The notes beneath the pieces were generated by a model, which was not told the DNA's origin, searched no databases, and saw only the letters and a program-made list of their open reading frames with translations. The position numbers and the translations under genes were made by a program. A stretch of DNA of 64,000 bases from Pseudoclavibacter sp. RFBB5 (GTDB lineage: Bacteria > Actinomycetota > Actinomycetes > Actinomycetales > Microbacteriaceae), in contig NZ_PSTZ01000009.1 of the NCBI RefSeq assembly GCF_002931555.1, positions 1-64,000 on the forward strand. The letters run 5' to 3'. Below, piece by piece: positions 35,703-44,186 of this stretch. Within the stretch, counting starts at the first letter, position 1. The number at the start of each line of letters is the position of its first letter.

Positions 35703-37355
35703 TCAGTCGTCGATGTCGATATCGGCGTAGATGTCGGGCTCGTCGTCGTAGCGCGGGTTCTCGACCTTGAGCCGCTTCGCGCGGCGGATCTCCGACGTCT
35801 GGCGTTCCGCCGGCGGGTCGTCGGCCCGCACCTCGAGCGCGGTCCCCGGCTTCTTCTCGGACTCGCCCGGGTCCTCGAAGCGCTTCGAGACGGCGTCAGC
35901 CACCCACGGACGCTCGTCGGCGCTGTCCCTTGACGAGCGACGCTTCGCGGCCGACGACTTGGCCGCGGCGCCCGCGCCCTTCCCGGACGAAGCCGGCGCA
36001 GTCGATGCGCCTGCAGGCGCATCTCGCTTCGCGGCGTTCGCACTGGCGCGAGAACTCGCTGTCCTTGACCCTGCCTTCGTCTTTGCTGTTGCCTTCGCCG
36101 TCGACGTCGCGTCCACCGGCTCGTCGTTCTCCCGCGCATCGCGGCGGCGGTCGGACTCATCCGCGTCGTCGTCGAACTCCTCGGTGGAGAGCGGCACGAG
36201 CGCGCCGACCAGCGCGCCAAGCGCAAGCGTCCCGAAGGCGCTCGCACCAGTGAGGAGCGGGAATGGCCCGACGTCGGCGAGCCGCCCAGGGCCGGCGGAG
36301 CCCCCCGCGGCGAGCGCCAGGACCCCGATAGCGACAGCGGCGACACCGGCGGCGACAAGCGCGACCGAGATGCGCGACCACACCCCGCGCGCGGCACCAG
36401 CTGGCGCGTGCATCCGTACGCCGACCATCGCCGCGAGGCCGACGAGCACGGGGACCGCGATGACGGAGATCGCGAGCAGCGGCGGCGAGGCGGAGATCGC
36501 ACCGAGGAGCGGCACGACCGGCATCGGGCCGACCAGGGTCTCGGTCGGGGTGACACTCGAGCCGGTGCCGAGCGCGAAACCGGTGCCGAGCATCCACGCC
36601 GCAGACCAAACGACGCCGTTGACGGCGATCACGAGCTGGCTCAGGCCCACGACGATCGCACTGGTCACGTCGAGCGGCAGCGATTGGAACAGGGCTAGGA
36701 CGCTCGCGAGGCCCACCACCACGGCGATGACGAGGAGCACCACACCAGCACCAAGCACGCCCGTGATCATGATGCCGGCGGCCCGGAGACCCTGTGTGAG
36801 GAGCGCGCGGCCGCGCGTTTCAAGGCTCGAGACGGCGGCTTCGATGGGGGCGACCTGCCAGGCCCTGGCTCCGATGAACGCGGAGCCGAGGAAGATGACT
36901 GCGCCCACGATCGTGGTCTGCCAGACGCCGATGTCGATGCCACGACCGGTGGCCGCAATGGAGACGCCGGCCGCGCAGGCTGAGAAGACGGCGGTCGTGA
37001 AGAGCAGGCCCGGCCAGACCATGTCGGAACCGGCACGGATGCGCACGCCCGTCACGCGAGCCAGCCACACGGTGATGAGCGTCAGGCCGAGCGGCATCAC
37101 CCGCAACGTGAAGGCAATCGCCTCGCTGCCAGCAGGCAGGAGGCCTGAGCTCGGGTCGATCGCAGCGTTCACGAAGCCGCCGAGCGAGAGCGCCCAGACG
37201 GCGGCCGCGTACTGGAACCCAGCCAGGAAATCACTGCCGAAGCCAGCCGTCGCCAACTGCACCGCGACGACCGCGATCAGCGGGACGCCGAGGCCGACCG
37301 CGGCCGCGACAAGCGCGTCGACGGCCGAGTACAGGTACGTGATCGGGCGAGGCAT
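35703..37355 (-). CDS. perM: PerM/DUF6350 family membrane protein
   Basis: A 550-residue protein: about eleven membrane helices through residue 410, then a 140-residue charged tail rich in Lys, Ala, Ser and Asp, probably cytosolic and disordered. The family (DUF6350) includes mycobacterial PerM, an inner-membrane protein linked to cell division and stress survival. The same position directly upstream of purN-purH occurs in mycobacteria, which supports the call more than the sequence alone. The ATG at 37355 (MPRPITYLYS) starts at the first helix; the extension to 37400 would overlap the divergent chorismate mutase gene. Confidence 0.8.
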   Translation of the reverse strand: MPRPITYLYSAVDALVAAAVGLGVPLIAVVAVQLATAGFGSDFLAGFQYAAAVWALSLGGFVNAAIDPSSGLLPAGSEAIAFTLRVMPLGLTLITVWLARVTGVRIRAGSDMVWPGLLFTTAVFSACAAGVSIAATGRGIDIGVWQTTIVGAVIFLGSAFIGARAWQVAPIEAAVSSLETRGRALLTQGLRAAGIMITGVLGAGVVLLVIAVVVGLASVLALFQSLPLDVTSAIVVGLSQLVIAVNGVVWSAAWMLGTGFALGTGSSVTPTETLVGPMPVVPLLGAISASPPLLAISVIAVPVLVGLAAMVGVRMHAPAGAARGVWSRISVALVAAGVAAVAIGVLALAAGGSAGPGRLADVGPFPLLTGASAFGTLALGALVGALVPLSTEEFDDDADESDRRRDARENDEPVDATSTAKATAKTKAGSRTASSRASANAAKRDAPAGASTAPASSGKGAGAAAKSSAAKRRSSRDSADERPWVADAVSKRFEDPGESEKKPGTALEVRADDPPAERQTSEIRRAKRLKVENPRYDDEPDIYADIDIDD

Positions 37356-37387
37356 AGCACCCCGACGATAGCCGCTAACCTGCCGGA

Positions 37388-37756
37388 ATGACTGGATCAA
37401 CAGGCCCGCACGACATGACCGGCATCCGCGCGGCGATCGACTCCCTCGACGCGCAGATCGTCGCCCTCATCGGCCAGCGGCAGCGGTGGGTGGAGCGTGC
37501 AGCCGTCGCGAAACGAGGGCAGGATCAGGGCGCCGTTCGCGCTCCGGCGCGTGTGGAGCAGGTCATCTCCAAGGTGCGCGGGCTTGCCGAGTCGGCCGAC
37601 GCGTCACCCGACGTCGTCGAGGCCACGTACCGTGCCATGATCGGTGCCTTCATCGAGCTCGAGCTGCGAGAGCAGGCCGGCGAGGCCCTCAAGTCCGACT
37701 CGGACTCCGCCTCCGCCTCGGACTCGGACTCGGACTCGGCCTCGGCCTTGGCCTGA
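37388..37756 (+). CDS. Chorismate mutase (AroQ type) with Ser-Asp repeat tail
   Basis: A 122-residue protein. The AroQ helix bundle is clear: IRAAIDSLDAQIVALIGQRQ, then a Lys in VAKRGQ, VRAPARVEQVISKVRGLA and VVEATYRAMIGAFIELELRE. It converts chorismate to prephenate for Phe and Tyr synthesis. The last 20 residues are a repeat of Ser-Asp and Ser-Ala, encoded by a repeated GGACTC/GGCCTC pattern, and are not part of the enzyme fold. ATG at 37388 is used; one at 37415 is possible. The stop codon is followed without a gap by a 72-bp palindromic element. It is divergent from perM. Confidence 0.88.
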   Translation: MTGSTGPHDMTGIRAAIDSLDAQIVALIGQRQRWVERAAVAKRGQDQGAVRAPARVEQVISKVRGLAESADASPDVVEATYRAMIGAFIELELREQAGEALKSDSDSASASDSDSDSASALA

Positions 37757-37828
37757 CCAACTTCCGGGATCGCTCAACCCGCGGGCGAGCGAAGACGCCC
37801 CAACGGCGCCATCCATCACGCAAGTTGG
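37757..37828. repeat. 72-bp palindromic element, copy D
   Basis: Ends CCAACTTCCGGGATC and CATCACGCAAGTTGG, 72 bp in total, 12.7 kb from the other three copies. It starts on the first base after the chorismate mutase stop codon. The 120 bases after it, up to cydC, show no further feature. Confidence 0.8.
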
Positions 37829-37950
37829 CCAGGCCCGCGGCGGCGATCCTGCGGGCGGCTGACAAGCGGCGACCCGTGGGCGCGCGCGGCGTGCGGAGCG
37901 GCGAAGTGGCGTGCAGAGGGGGGTGCAGCTGCCGATGCCGCCGCGGCGGC

Positions 37951-39813
37951 TCAGCGCTCGAGGAGCTGCTGGAACGGGCCGCCCGCGTGGCGCAACCGCT
38001 CGGGCGAGCCGACCTCGACGATGCGCCCGGCGTCGAGGACGAGCACCCGGTCGGTGTCGCCGAGCGTGTCGATGCGGTGGCTGATCTCGAGGATGCTGCG
38101 TCCAGCGGCCCACGCGGCGAGGCGCTCACGGACGGTCTGCTCGGTGGCCGCATCGAGCGCGCTGGTCGCCTCATCGAGCACCAACAGCTGCGGGTCGGCC
38201 AGCACGGCTCGCGCGATCGCGACGCGCTGGCGTTGTCCGCCGGAGAGCCCGCCGCCGCGTTCCCTGACCGGGGTGTCGAGACCCTTCGGCTGCTGCAGCA
38301 CCCACTCGTCGAGTGCTGCGACGCGCAGCGCGGCGAGGATCTCCTCGTCGCTCGCGTCGGGCTTCGCGAGCGACACATTCTGGCCGACCGTGCCGTCGCT
38401 CAGGTAGGGACGCTGCGGGACGAGGGCCGTACGGGTTCGCAGTTCGTCGAGCGTGATGTGCTGCAGCGGCTCTGGCGCGACGTCGGCGTCGGCGTCGCGA
38501 CGGAGCGAGACCACCCCTCCGAGTGGGTCCCAGAATCGCAGGGCGAGGGAGGCGATCGTCGACTTGCCGCTTCCGGAGGGGCCGACGACCGTCAGGTGCT
38601 CGCCGGTGCGCAGGTCGAAGGTGACGTCGTCGAGCACGACCCGGTTGGCGGAGGCGTGGACTTCTGGATCGGAGCCGACTCCCGCCGGATACGCGAAGGT
38701 GACTCCATCGAAGGCGAGGGCCACCGGATGCTCGCGGTGCTCATCCCGAACGGAATGGGCGTGGCCAGTTGCACGCGTCTGCGCGCGTGCATCCGTGACG
38801 ATCGGCGACCGTTCGATGACCTCGTACAGGCGAGCGGCGCTTGCGAACGACGCGTTGAGGTCGGTCACGAAGCTCTCCACGGCTCGGGTCGGCACGAAGA
38901 GGCCGACGGCGACGGCGAGGGCGACGAGCAGCTGCGACCAGGTCCGGTCACCGGCCACCACTGCCGAGCTTCCGATGAGGAGGGCCGTGAGCACGGACCC
39001 CCACTGGAGGACGACGACAAGCGCGCCGCGCGCGGCGGAGATGCGGGATGCGAGCGACGACGAGCGAGCACCAGCCTCACCCCGCGCATCCAGATCGTCG
39101 AGGCGCGCTTCCGCATACTCGAAGGCCAGAATCTCCCGAGCTCCCTGCACGGAGTCGCTCACGTGCTGGGCGACGACGCCCTTCGCGGCGCCGGCCTCCT
39201 GCGAGGCGCGCCAGCTCGTGCGGCCACCAAGCGCCGGGACGACGAGCACGACGAGCGCGACGAAGGGGGCGAGCGCGAGCGCGAGCGCCACCCCCTGTGT
39301 GACGCCGAGCCACGTGAGGGCGATGCCCGGGACGAGCACTGCTGAGATGGCTGGCGGCGCGGTGTGGGCGAAGAAGACTTCAACGCGGTCGATGTCGCGC
39401 GTGGCTCGCTCGCTGAGCTCCCCGCTGCCGGCTCCCTCCGTGGCCGCGGGCGATTGAGGCGCGAGCCGGGCGTAGAAGAGATCTCGCAGTCGAGCGAGCG
39501 CGGCGAACGCCACGAAGTGGCCGCTGAACTGCTCGAGGTAGCGCAGCACGGCTTTTGCCAGCGCGAGGCCGACCATCGTCACGACGGTGACCGAGAGCGA
39601 GAGCCCGCCGGAGACCCCGATCACCGCGACGACGAGGATCGCGATGCCGGCCAGCTGACCGACGACCCGCAGCACGGTCGCCAGGGCGAGCGGCCACAGC
39701 AGCGGCGCTGTCTGGCGCAGCAGCCATGCGACCAGCTGCACCCTGTTCGGTCGCTGTGGGGTGGACTGCTGCGGAACCGCTGGGGGCTGCTGTACGTTCG
39801 TCGCCGCGTTCAT
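37951..39813 (-). CDS. cydC: Thiol-reductant ABC exporter subunit CydC
   Basis: A 620-residue half-transporter: a Gln/Pro-rich lead, six membrane helices (about residues 30-320) and a C-terminal ATPase with Walker A GPSGSGKST and signature LSGGQRQRVAIARA followed by LLVLDEATSALD. CydDC exports glutathione- or cysteine-type thiols and is needed to assemble cytochrome bd oxidase. It overlaps cydD by ATGA and should form the heterodimer with it. Genes for the oxidase itself (cydAB) are not in the window. Confidence 0.9.
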   Translation of the reverse strand: MNAATNVQQPPAVPQQSTPQRPNRVQLVAWLLRQTAPLLWPLALATVLRVVGQLAGIAILVVAVIGVSGGLSLSVTVVTMVGLALAKAVLRYLEQFSGHFVAFAALARLRDLFYARLAPQSPAATEGAGSGELSERATRDIDRVEVFFAHTAPPAISAVLVPGIALTWLGVTQGVALALALAPFVALVVLVVPALGGRTSWRASQEAGAAKGVVAQHVSDSVQGAREILAFEYAEARLDDLDARGEAGARSSSLASRISAARGALVVVLQWGSVLTALLIGSSAVVAGDRTWSQLLVALAVAVGLFVPTRAVESFVTDLNASFASAARLYEVIERSPIVTDARAQTRATGHAHSVRDEHREHPVALAFDGVTFAYPAGVGSDPEVHASANRVVLDDVTFDLRTGEHLTVVGPSGSGKSTIASLALRFWDPLGGVVSLRRDADADVAPEPLQHITLDELRTRTALVPQRPYLSDGTVGQNVSLAKPDASDEEILAALRVAALDEWVLQQPKGLDTPVRERGGGLSGGQRQRVAIARAVLADPQLLVLDEATSALDAATEQTVRERLAAWAAGRSILEISHRIDTLGDTDRVLVLDAGRIVEVGSPERLRHAGGPFQQLLER

Positions 39814-41741
39814 GCGCGCTCCCCCGTTCGGGCAACGCTCGGGGAACCCCCTGGGTTCGGGCTCACCGCACCATCGCTCGCGGCGGATGCAGCGGGTGGG
39901 GCATCGACCGGTGCGTGTGCGTCGGGTTCGACGGATCCGAGACGCACGACGCGGTTCGCCGCAAGGATGCTCGTCGGCCGGTGAGACACCATGATCACGG
40001 TCCGCCCCTCGGCAAGGTTGCTCAATGCGCGCGTGATGAGCCGCTCTGAGCGCAGGTCCACCTGGGCTGTCGGCTCGTCGAGGAGCAGCACGCTCGCGTC
40101 ACGGAGGAATGCCCTCGCGATCGCGACGCGCTGCGCTTGGCCGCCGGAGAGCGCGAGTCCGCTCTCGCCGACCTGCGTCGCGAGTCCGTCTGGCGCACGC
40201 TCGAGGTCGCCGCGCAGCTCAGCCGCTTCGAGCGCGGCCCACAGCTCGTCGTCGCTTGCGTCCGGCTTCGCGACCCGCAGGTTCTCCGCGACGGTGCCGG
40301 TGAAGAGGAACGTGCTCTGCTCGACGACGGCGAGCTCGGCGCGGGCGTCTGCGCTTCCGGCGGGCGCTCCACCGACGAGAACCTTCCCTTCGCGAGGGGC
40401 GAGCAGCCCCTGGGCCAGGGTCAGCAGCGTCGACTTTCCCGAACCGCTTGGCCCCGTGATGACGATCCGCTCACCGGCCTCGACGCGGAGCGAGTAGTCG
40501 GTGAGGATGTTTGGCGCCTGGTCGTAGCCCGCGGTGACGCCCCGAAGCTCCAGGGCGGCGGGTCCGCCCGCGGCTGCGGGCTCACCTGTCGCTGGTCGTT
40601 CTGCAGGCCTGCCCGCCCGCATGGCGATCGCGGCGCTCAGCTCCCGCTCGGCGCTCCGGCCCGTCATGCCGATGTAGAAGAACTGTCCGACGATGTCGAC
40701 CGGCCCTGTCAACAAGGTCGACAGAAGCACGATCGCGACTGCCTGCCCCGGCGTGATCGCGCCGTCGCCGAGGCGCCACACCGCGAGCGCGGCGGCGCCC
40801 GTGATCATTGCGAGCGAGAAGACGGCGTCGACGGCCAGGATCAGCACCTGGTTGCCTGCGAGCAGGCGCATGACGTTGCGCCGGTTCTGCTCGCCGCGGA
40901 CCCGGAGCTCGTCCCCGACGCGCGTCGCCGCGCGGTTGAGGGTGAGCGTCGTGAGTCCCTGGATGGCGTTGAGGAACGCGGCGGAGAGCTGCGCGGCGCT
41001 GCGCCGGTAGGCGCCGGTCGAGGAGCGGAACGCCCGCTGCACGCCGATGATGATGAGTGGGATGAGCGGGACGAGCAGCAGCAGCAGCCCGGCGGTGAGC
41101 GGGTCGATCGCAACCGCGATGACAAGCAGCACCAGGAGGGGCGTGGTCAGCGAGGCGATGATCGGCCCGAGGAAGCCCGCCCGGTAGGCGGCTGCTCGTT
41201 CTACGGATGCGGTGGCGGTGCTCACGAGCGCTCCCGTGCGCTCCCTCCCGAGAGCCAGGGGCCCGACGGTGAAGAGCTCGCCGACGAGGAGGCGGCGGAG
41301 GTCACGTTCGGTCGTGCTCTTGCTGCGCTGGACGAGGATCGTCGAGCCCGCTGCGGTGGCCGCGGCGACGAGGACCAGGACCACGAGCAGCGCGACGACG
41401 CCCCCGCTCGGCGACGCACCCGCGAGGACGCCGTCGAGGACGCGCCCGACGAGCAGGAGCGCGCATGCCAGCGCGAGGGCCTGGAGCCAGCCGAGCGCAA
41501 GGGGCCCGGCGATGCGCGGCCGCGGGGTCGCCGCGACGATGCGCTGGTCCAGCGGGACGGACGCGGCACCAGGGTGTCCGCCAGGGTGTCCGCCTGGCCG
41601 GCCGCCAGGATGGCCTCCTGGAGTTCGGGCGGGGCGCCCGCCTGGGTGGGGGCCGGGGCGCGCCCCGGGATACCCGCCCGGATGCGCGCCGGCGTGACCG
41701 TGCGGTCGTGCGGGGGCCGACTCTGGTCGTGACACGTGCAT
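39810..41741 (-). CDS. cydD: Thiol-reductant ABC exporter subunit CydD with Gly/Pro/His-rich N-terminus
   Basis: A 643-residue half-transporter and partner of CydC. Membrane helices run from about residue 80 to 370; the ATPase domain has GPSGSGKST, an LSGGQAQRVAIARAFL signature and LLLDEPTAQVDLRSER. The first 60 residues before the transporter are a repeat of Gly-Gly-His-Pro and Gly-Gly-Arg-Pro units, unusual for the family; a later start would remove them, but no good alternative with a ribosome site is evident. Histidine-rich tails can bind metals. The pair lies between sucD and the chorismate mutase gene. Confidence 0.88.
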   Translation of the reverse strand: MHVSRPESAPARPHGHAGAHPGGYPGARPGPHPGGRPARTPGGHPGGRPGGHPGGHPGAASVPLDQRIVAATPRPRIAGPLALGWLQALALACALLLVGRVLDGVLAGASPSGGVVALLVVLVLVAAATAAGSTILVQRSKSTTERDLRRLLVGELFTVGPLALGRERTGALVSTATASVERAAAYRAGFLGPIIASLTTPLLVLLVIAVAIDPLTAGLLLLLVPLIPLIIIGVQRAFRSSTGAYRRSAAQLSAAFLNAIQGLTTLTLNRAATRVGDELRVRGEQNRRNVMRLLAGNQVLILAVDAVFSLAMITGAAALAVWRLGDGAITPGQAVAIVLLSTLLTGPVDIVGQFFYIGMTGRSAERELSAAIAMRAGRPAERPATGEPAAAGGPAALELRGVTAGYDQAPNILTDYSLRVEAGERIVITGPSGSGKSTLLTLAQGLLAPREGKVLVGGAPAGSADARAELAVVEQSTFLFTGTVAENLRVAKPDASDDELWAALEAAELRGDLERAPDGLATQVGESGLALSGGQAQRVAIARAFLRDASVLLLDEPTAQVDLRSERLITRALSNLAEGRTVIMVSHRPTSILAANRVVRLGSVEPDAHAPVDAPPAASAASDGAVSPNPGGSPSVARTGERA

Positions 41742-41831
41742 CCTGTCTCGAATCCTGACCCGTCGGCGTGAATCCGGCGGAAGTTCAAGCGCGCGACGCG
41801 ACGCGGGGGCGTCGAGTCGCGTTGAGACGAA

Positions 41832-41868
41832 TGGGCTGCAGCCCGTGTTTCCACGTGACTGCAGCCCA
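41832..41868 (-). terminator. Probable terminator after sucCD
   Basis: TGGGCTGCAG/CTGCAGCCCA forms a 10-bp perfect stem with a 17-base loop, 67 bases beyond the sucD stop. There is no T tract, so a terminator role is likely but not certain. The 193-bp gap 41742-41934 also holds the cydD promoter region. Confidence 0.55.
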
Positions 41869-41934
41869 CTTCATCGTGTGCAGAGCCGATGCTCTGCGCT
41901 GGTTGCGAGGCGCCTCGCGGCGCCCGGCCGCTCG

Positions 41935-42819
41935 CTAGAGCGCTGCGTAGACCTCGCGGAGGAGGTTGGCCGTCTCGGTGGGCGTCGTGCCCACGCGAAC
42001 GCCAGCGGCCTCGAGGGCCTCCTTCTTCGCCTGAGCGGTTCCCGCGGAGCCGGTGACGATGGCGCCGGCGTGGCCCATGGTCTTGCCCTCGGGGGCCGTG
42101 AAGCCTGCGACGTAGCCGACGACGGGCTTGGTCACGTGTGCCTTGATGTACTCGGCCGCACGCTCTTCGGCGTCGCCGCCGATCTCGCCGATCATGACGA
42201 TCGCCTTCGTGTCGGGGTCAGCCTCGAACGCTTCGAGGGCGTCGATGTGCGTCGTGCCGATGACGGGGTCGCCACCGATGCCGATGGCGGTCGAGATGCC
42301 GAGGTCGCGGAGCTCGTACATCATCTGGTACGTGAGCGTGCCCGACTTCGAGACGAGGCCGATGGGGCCAGCACCGGTGATGTTCGCGGGCGTGATGCCG
42401 GCGAGCGACTTCTCCGGCGAGATGATGCCGGGGCAGTTCGGGCCGATGAGGCGGGTTTTGCCGACGCTCTGCGCGTGCGACCAGGCCTCGGAGGAGTCCT
42501 TGACCGGGATGCCCTCGGTGATGGCCACGGCCAGCGGGATCTCCGCGTCGATGGCTTCGATGATGGCGTCCTTGGCGAAGGCCGGCGGCACGAAGATGAC
42601 GGTGACGTTCGCGCCGGTGGCCTCGATGGCCTCCTTCACGGTGCCGAAGATGGGGAGTTCCTTGCCCGCGAGCTCGAGCGTCTGCCCGGCCTTGCGAGGG
42701 TTGGTGCCGCCGACGATGTTGGAGCCGGCTTCGAGCATGCGCGTGGCGTGCTTGGAGCCCTCCGAGCCGGTGATGCCCTGAACGATGATCTTGGAGTTCT
42801 CGTCGAGGAAGATCGACAT
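41935..42819 (-). CDS. sucD: Succinyl-CoA synthetase alpha subunit SucD
   Basis: A 294-residue subunit of the TCA-cycle enzyme that couples succinyl-CoA cleavage to ADP/GDP phosphorylation. The start is the ATG at 42819 ([20 protein letters not shown]). The CoA-binding Rossmann region, [10 protein letters not shown] and the phosphohistidine loop in [18 protein letters not shown] are intact. It follows sucC by 32 bases, so the two are co-transcribed. Confidence 0.97.
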   Translation of the reverse strand: MSIFLDENSKIIVQGITGSEGSKHATRMLEAGSNIVGGTNPRKAGQTLELAGKELPIFGTVKEAIEATGANVTVIFVPPAFAKDAIIEAIDAEIPLAVAITEGIPVKDSSEAWSHAQSVGKTRLIGPNCPGIISPEKSLAGITPANITGAGPIGLVSKSGTLTYQMMYELRDLGISTAIGIGGDPVIGTTHIDALEAFEADPDTKAIVMIGEIGGDAEERAAEYIKAHVTKPVVGYVAGFTAPEGKTMGHAGAIVTGSAGTAQAKKEALEAAGVRVGTTPTETANLLREVYAAL

Positions 42820-42851
42820 TGTTGTTCCTTCTCTGCTTTTCTTCTGGCGAC

Positions 42852-44021
42852 TCAGGCGCGGGCGGCGAGTTCGGCGGCCTTGTCGGCTGCCTCGTCCATG
42901 GTGGCGACGACGGTCACGAGGGGGTGGTTCGCCTCGGCGAGGATGCGACGGCCCTCCTCGACGTTGTTGCCGTCGATGCGGACGACGATCTGCTTGGTGG
43001 CTGCGTCGCCGAGCGTGTTGAGGGCGCCCACGATGCCGTTCGCGACGGCGTCGCACGACGTGATGCCGCCGAAGACGTTCACGAAGACCGACTTGACCTG
43101 CTCGTCGCCGAGGATGACGTCGAGGCCGGCGGCCATGACCTCAGCGGATGCTCCGCCTCCGATGTCGAGGAAGTTGGCGGGCTTCTGTCCGCCGTGCTTC
43201 TCGCCTGCGCCGGCGACGACATCGAGCGTCGACATGACGAGGCCTGCGCCGTTTCCGATGATGCCGACGGAGCCGTCGAGCTTCACGTAGTTGAGGTCGT
43301 GCGCCTTGGCCTTGACCTCGAGCGGGTCGAGTCCGCCTGCCGCCTCGGCGAGCGCGACGTGGTCGGCGTGACGGAACTCAGCGTTCTCGTCGATCGTGAC
43401 CTTGCCGTCGAGTGCGACGATGTCGCCGCCCTTGGTGAGCACCAGCGGGTTGACCTCGACGAGCGTCGCGTCTTCCTGGTTGTACACCTCGTAGAGCTTG
43501 ACGAAGACGTCGGCGACCTTCGCGACGAGCTCTTCTGGGAAGTTCGCGGCGCGCGCGATCTCTTCCGCCTTGGCTGCGTCGATGCCGCGGATGGGGTCGA
43601 CGGCGATGCGCGCGAGGGCCTCAGGCTTCTCGACAGCGAGCTGCTCGATCTCCATGCCGCCTTCAACGCTCGCCATGGCGAGGTAGGAGCGGTTGGCACG
43701 GTCGAGGAGCACGGAGAAGTAGAACTCCTGGTCGATGTCCGCACCCTGCGCGATCATGACCTTCTCGACGATGTGGCCCTTGATGTCGAGGCCGAGGATG
43801 GCCTCCGCAGCGGTGAACGCCTCATCTGGGGTCTTCGCGAGCTTGACGCCGCCGGCCTTGCCTCGACCGCCGACCTTGACCTGCGCCTTGACGACGGTCA
43901 CGCCGCCGATCTTCTCGGCTGCGGCCTTCGCCTCCTCGGGCGTGTAGGCCACGAGTCCCTGGAGAACTGGAACACCGTGGGCGTCGAATACATCTCGCGC
44001 CTGGTACTCAAAGAGATCCAC
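42852..44021 (-). CDS. sucC: Succinyl-CoA synthetase beta subunit SucC
   Basis: A 389-residue ATP-grasp subunit binding the nucleotide and succinate. The start [20 protein letters not shown] from a GTG at 44021 is the family N-terminus; [44 protein letters not shown] and [13 protein letters not shown] are conserved. It is the first gene of sucCD. Two 13-mers (CGCCCGAGCCTTC, CGCTCGAGCCTTC) lie 37-71 bases upstream and may be operator half-sites. Confidence 0.97.
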   Translation of the reverse strand: MDLFEYQARDVFDAHGVPVLQGLVAYTPEEAKAAAEKIGGVTVVKAQVKVGGRGKAGGVKLAKTPDEAFTAAEAILGLDIKGHIVEKVMIAQGADIDQEFYFSVLLDRANRSYLAMASVEGGMEIEQLAVEKPEALARIAVDPIRGIDAAKAEEIARAANFPEELVAKVADVFVKLYEVYNQEDATLVEVNPLVLTKGGDIVALDGKVTIDENAEFRHADHVALAEAAGGLDPLEVKAKAHDLNYVKLDGSVGIIGNGAGLVMSTLDVVAGAGEKHGGQKPANFLDIGGGASAEVMAAGLDVILGDEQVKSVFVNVFGGITSCDAVANGIVGALNTLGDAATKQIVVRIDGNNVEEGRRILAEANHPLVTVVATMDEAADKAAELAARA

Positions 44022-44186
44022 GTTTCATCCCATCCGCGACGCGTCGTCGCGTTCGTTCGCCCGAGCCTTCGGATTCTCGCGCTCGAGCCTTCAGAATTTG
44101 CAGAGCGGACCGCATCGCCGGCAGGCAGTGTGTGCCCGCCGCCCGGCTAAACACGTCCGTCGTCCAGCCTAGTGCCCGCGCGCGCC

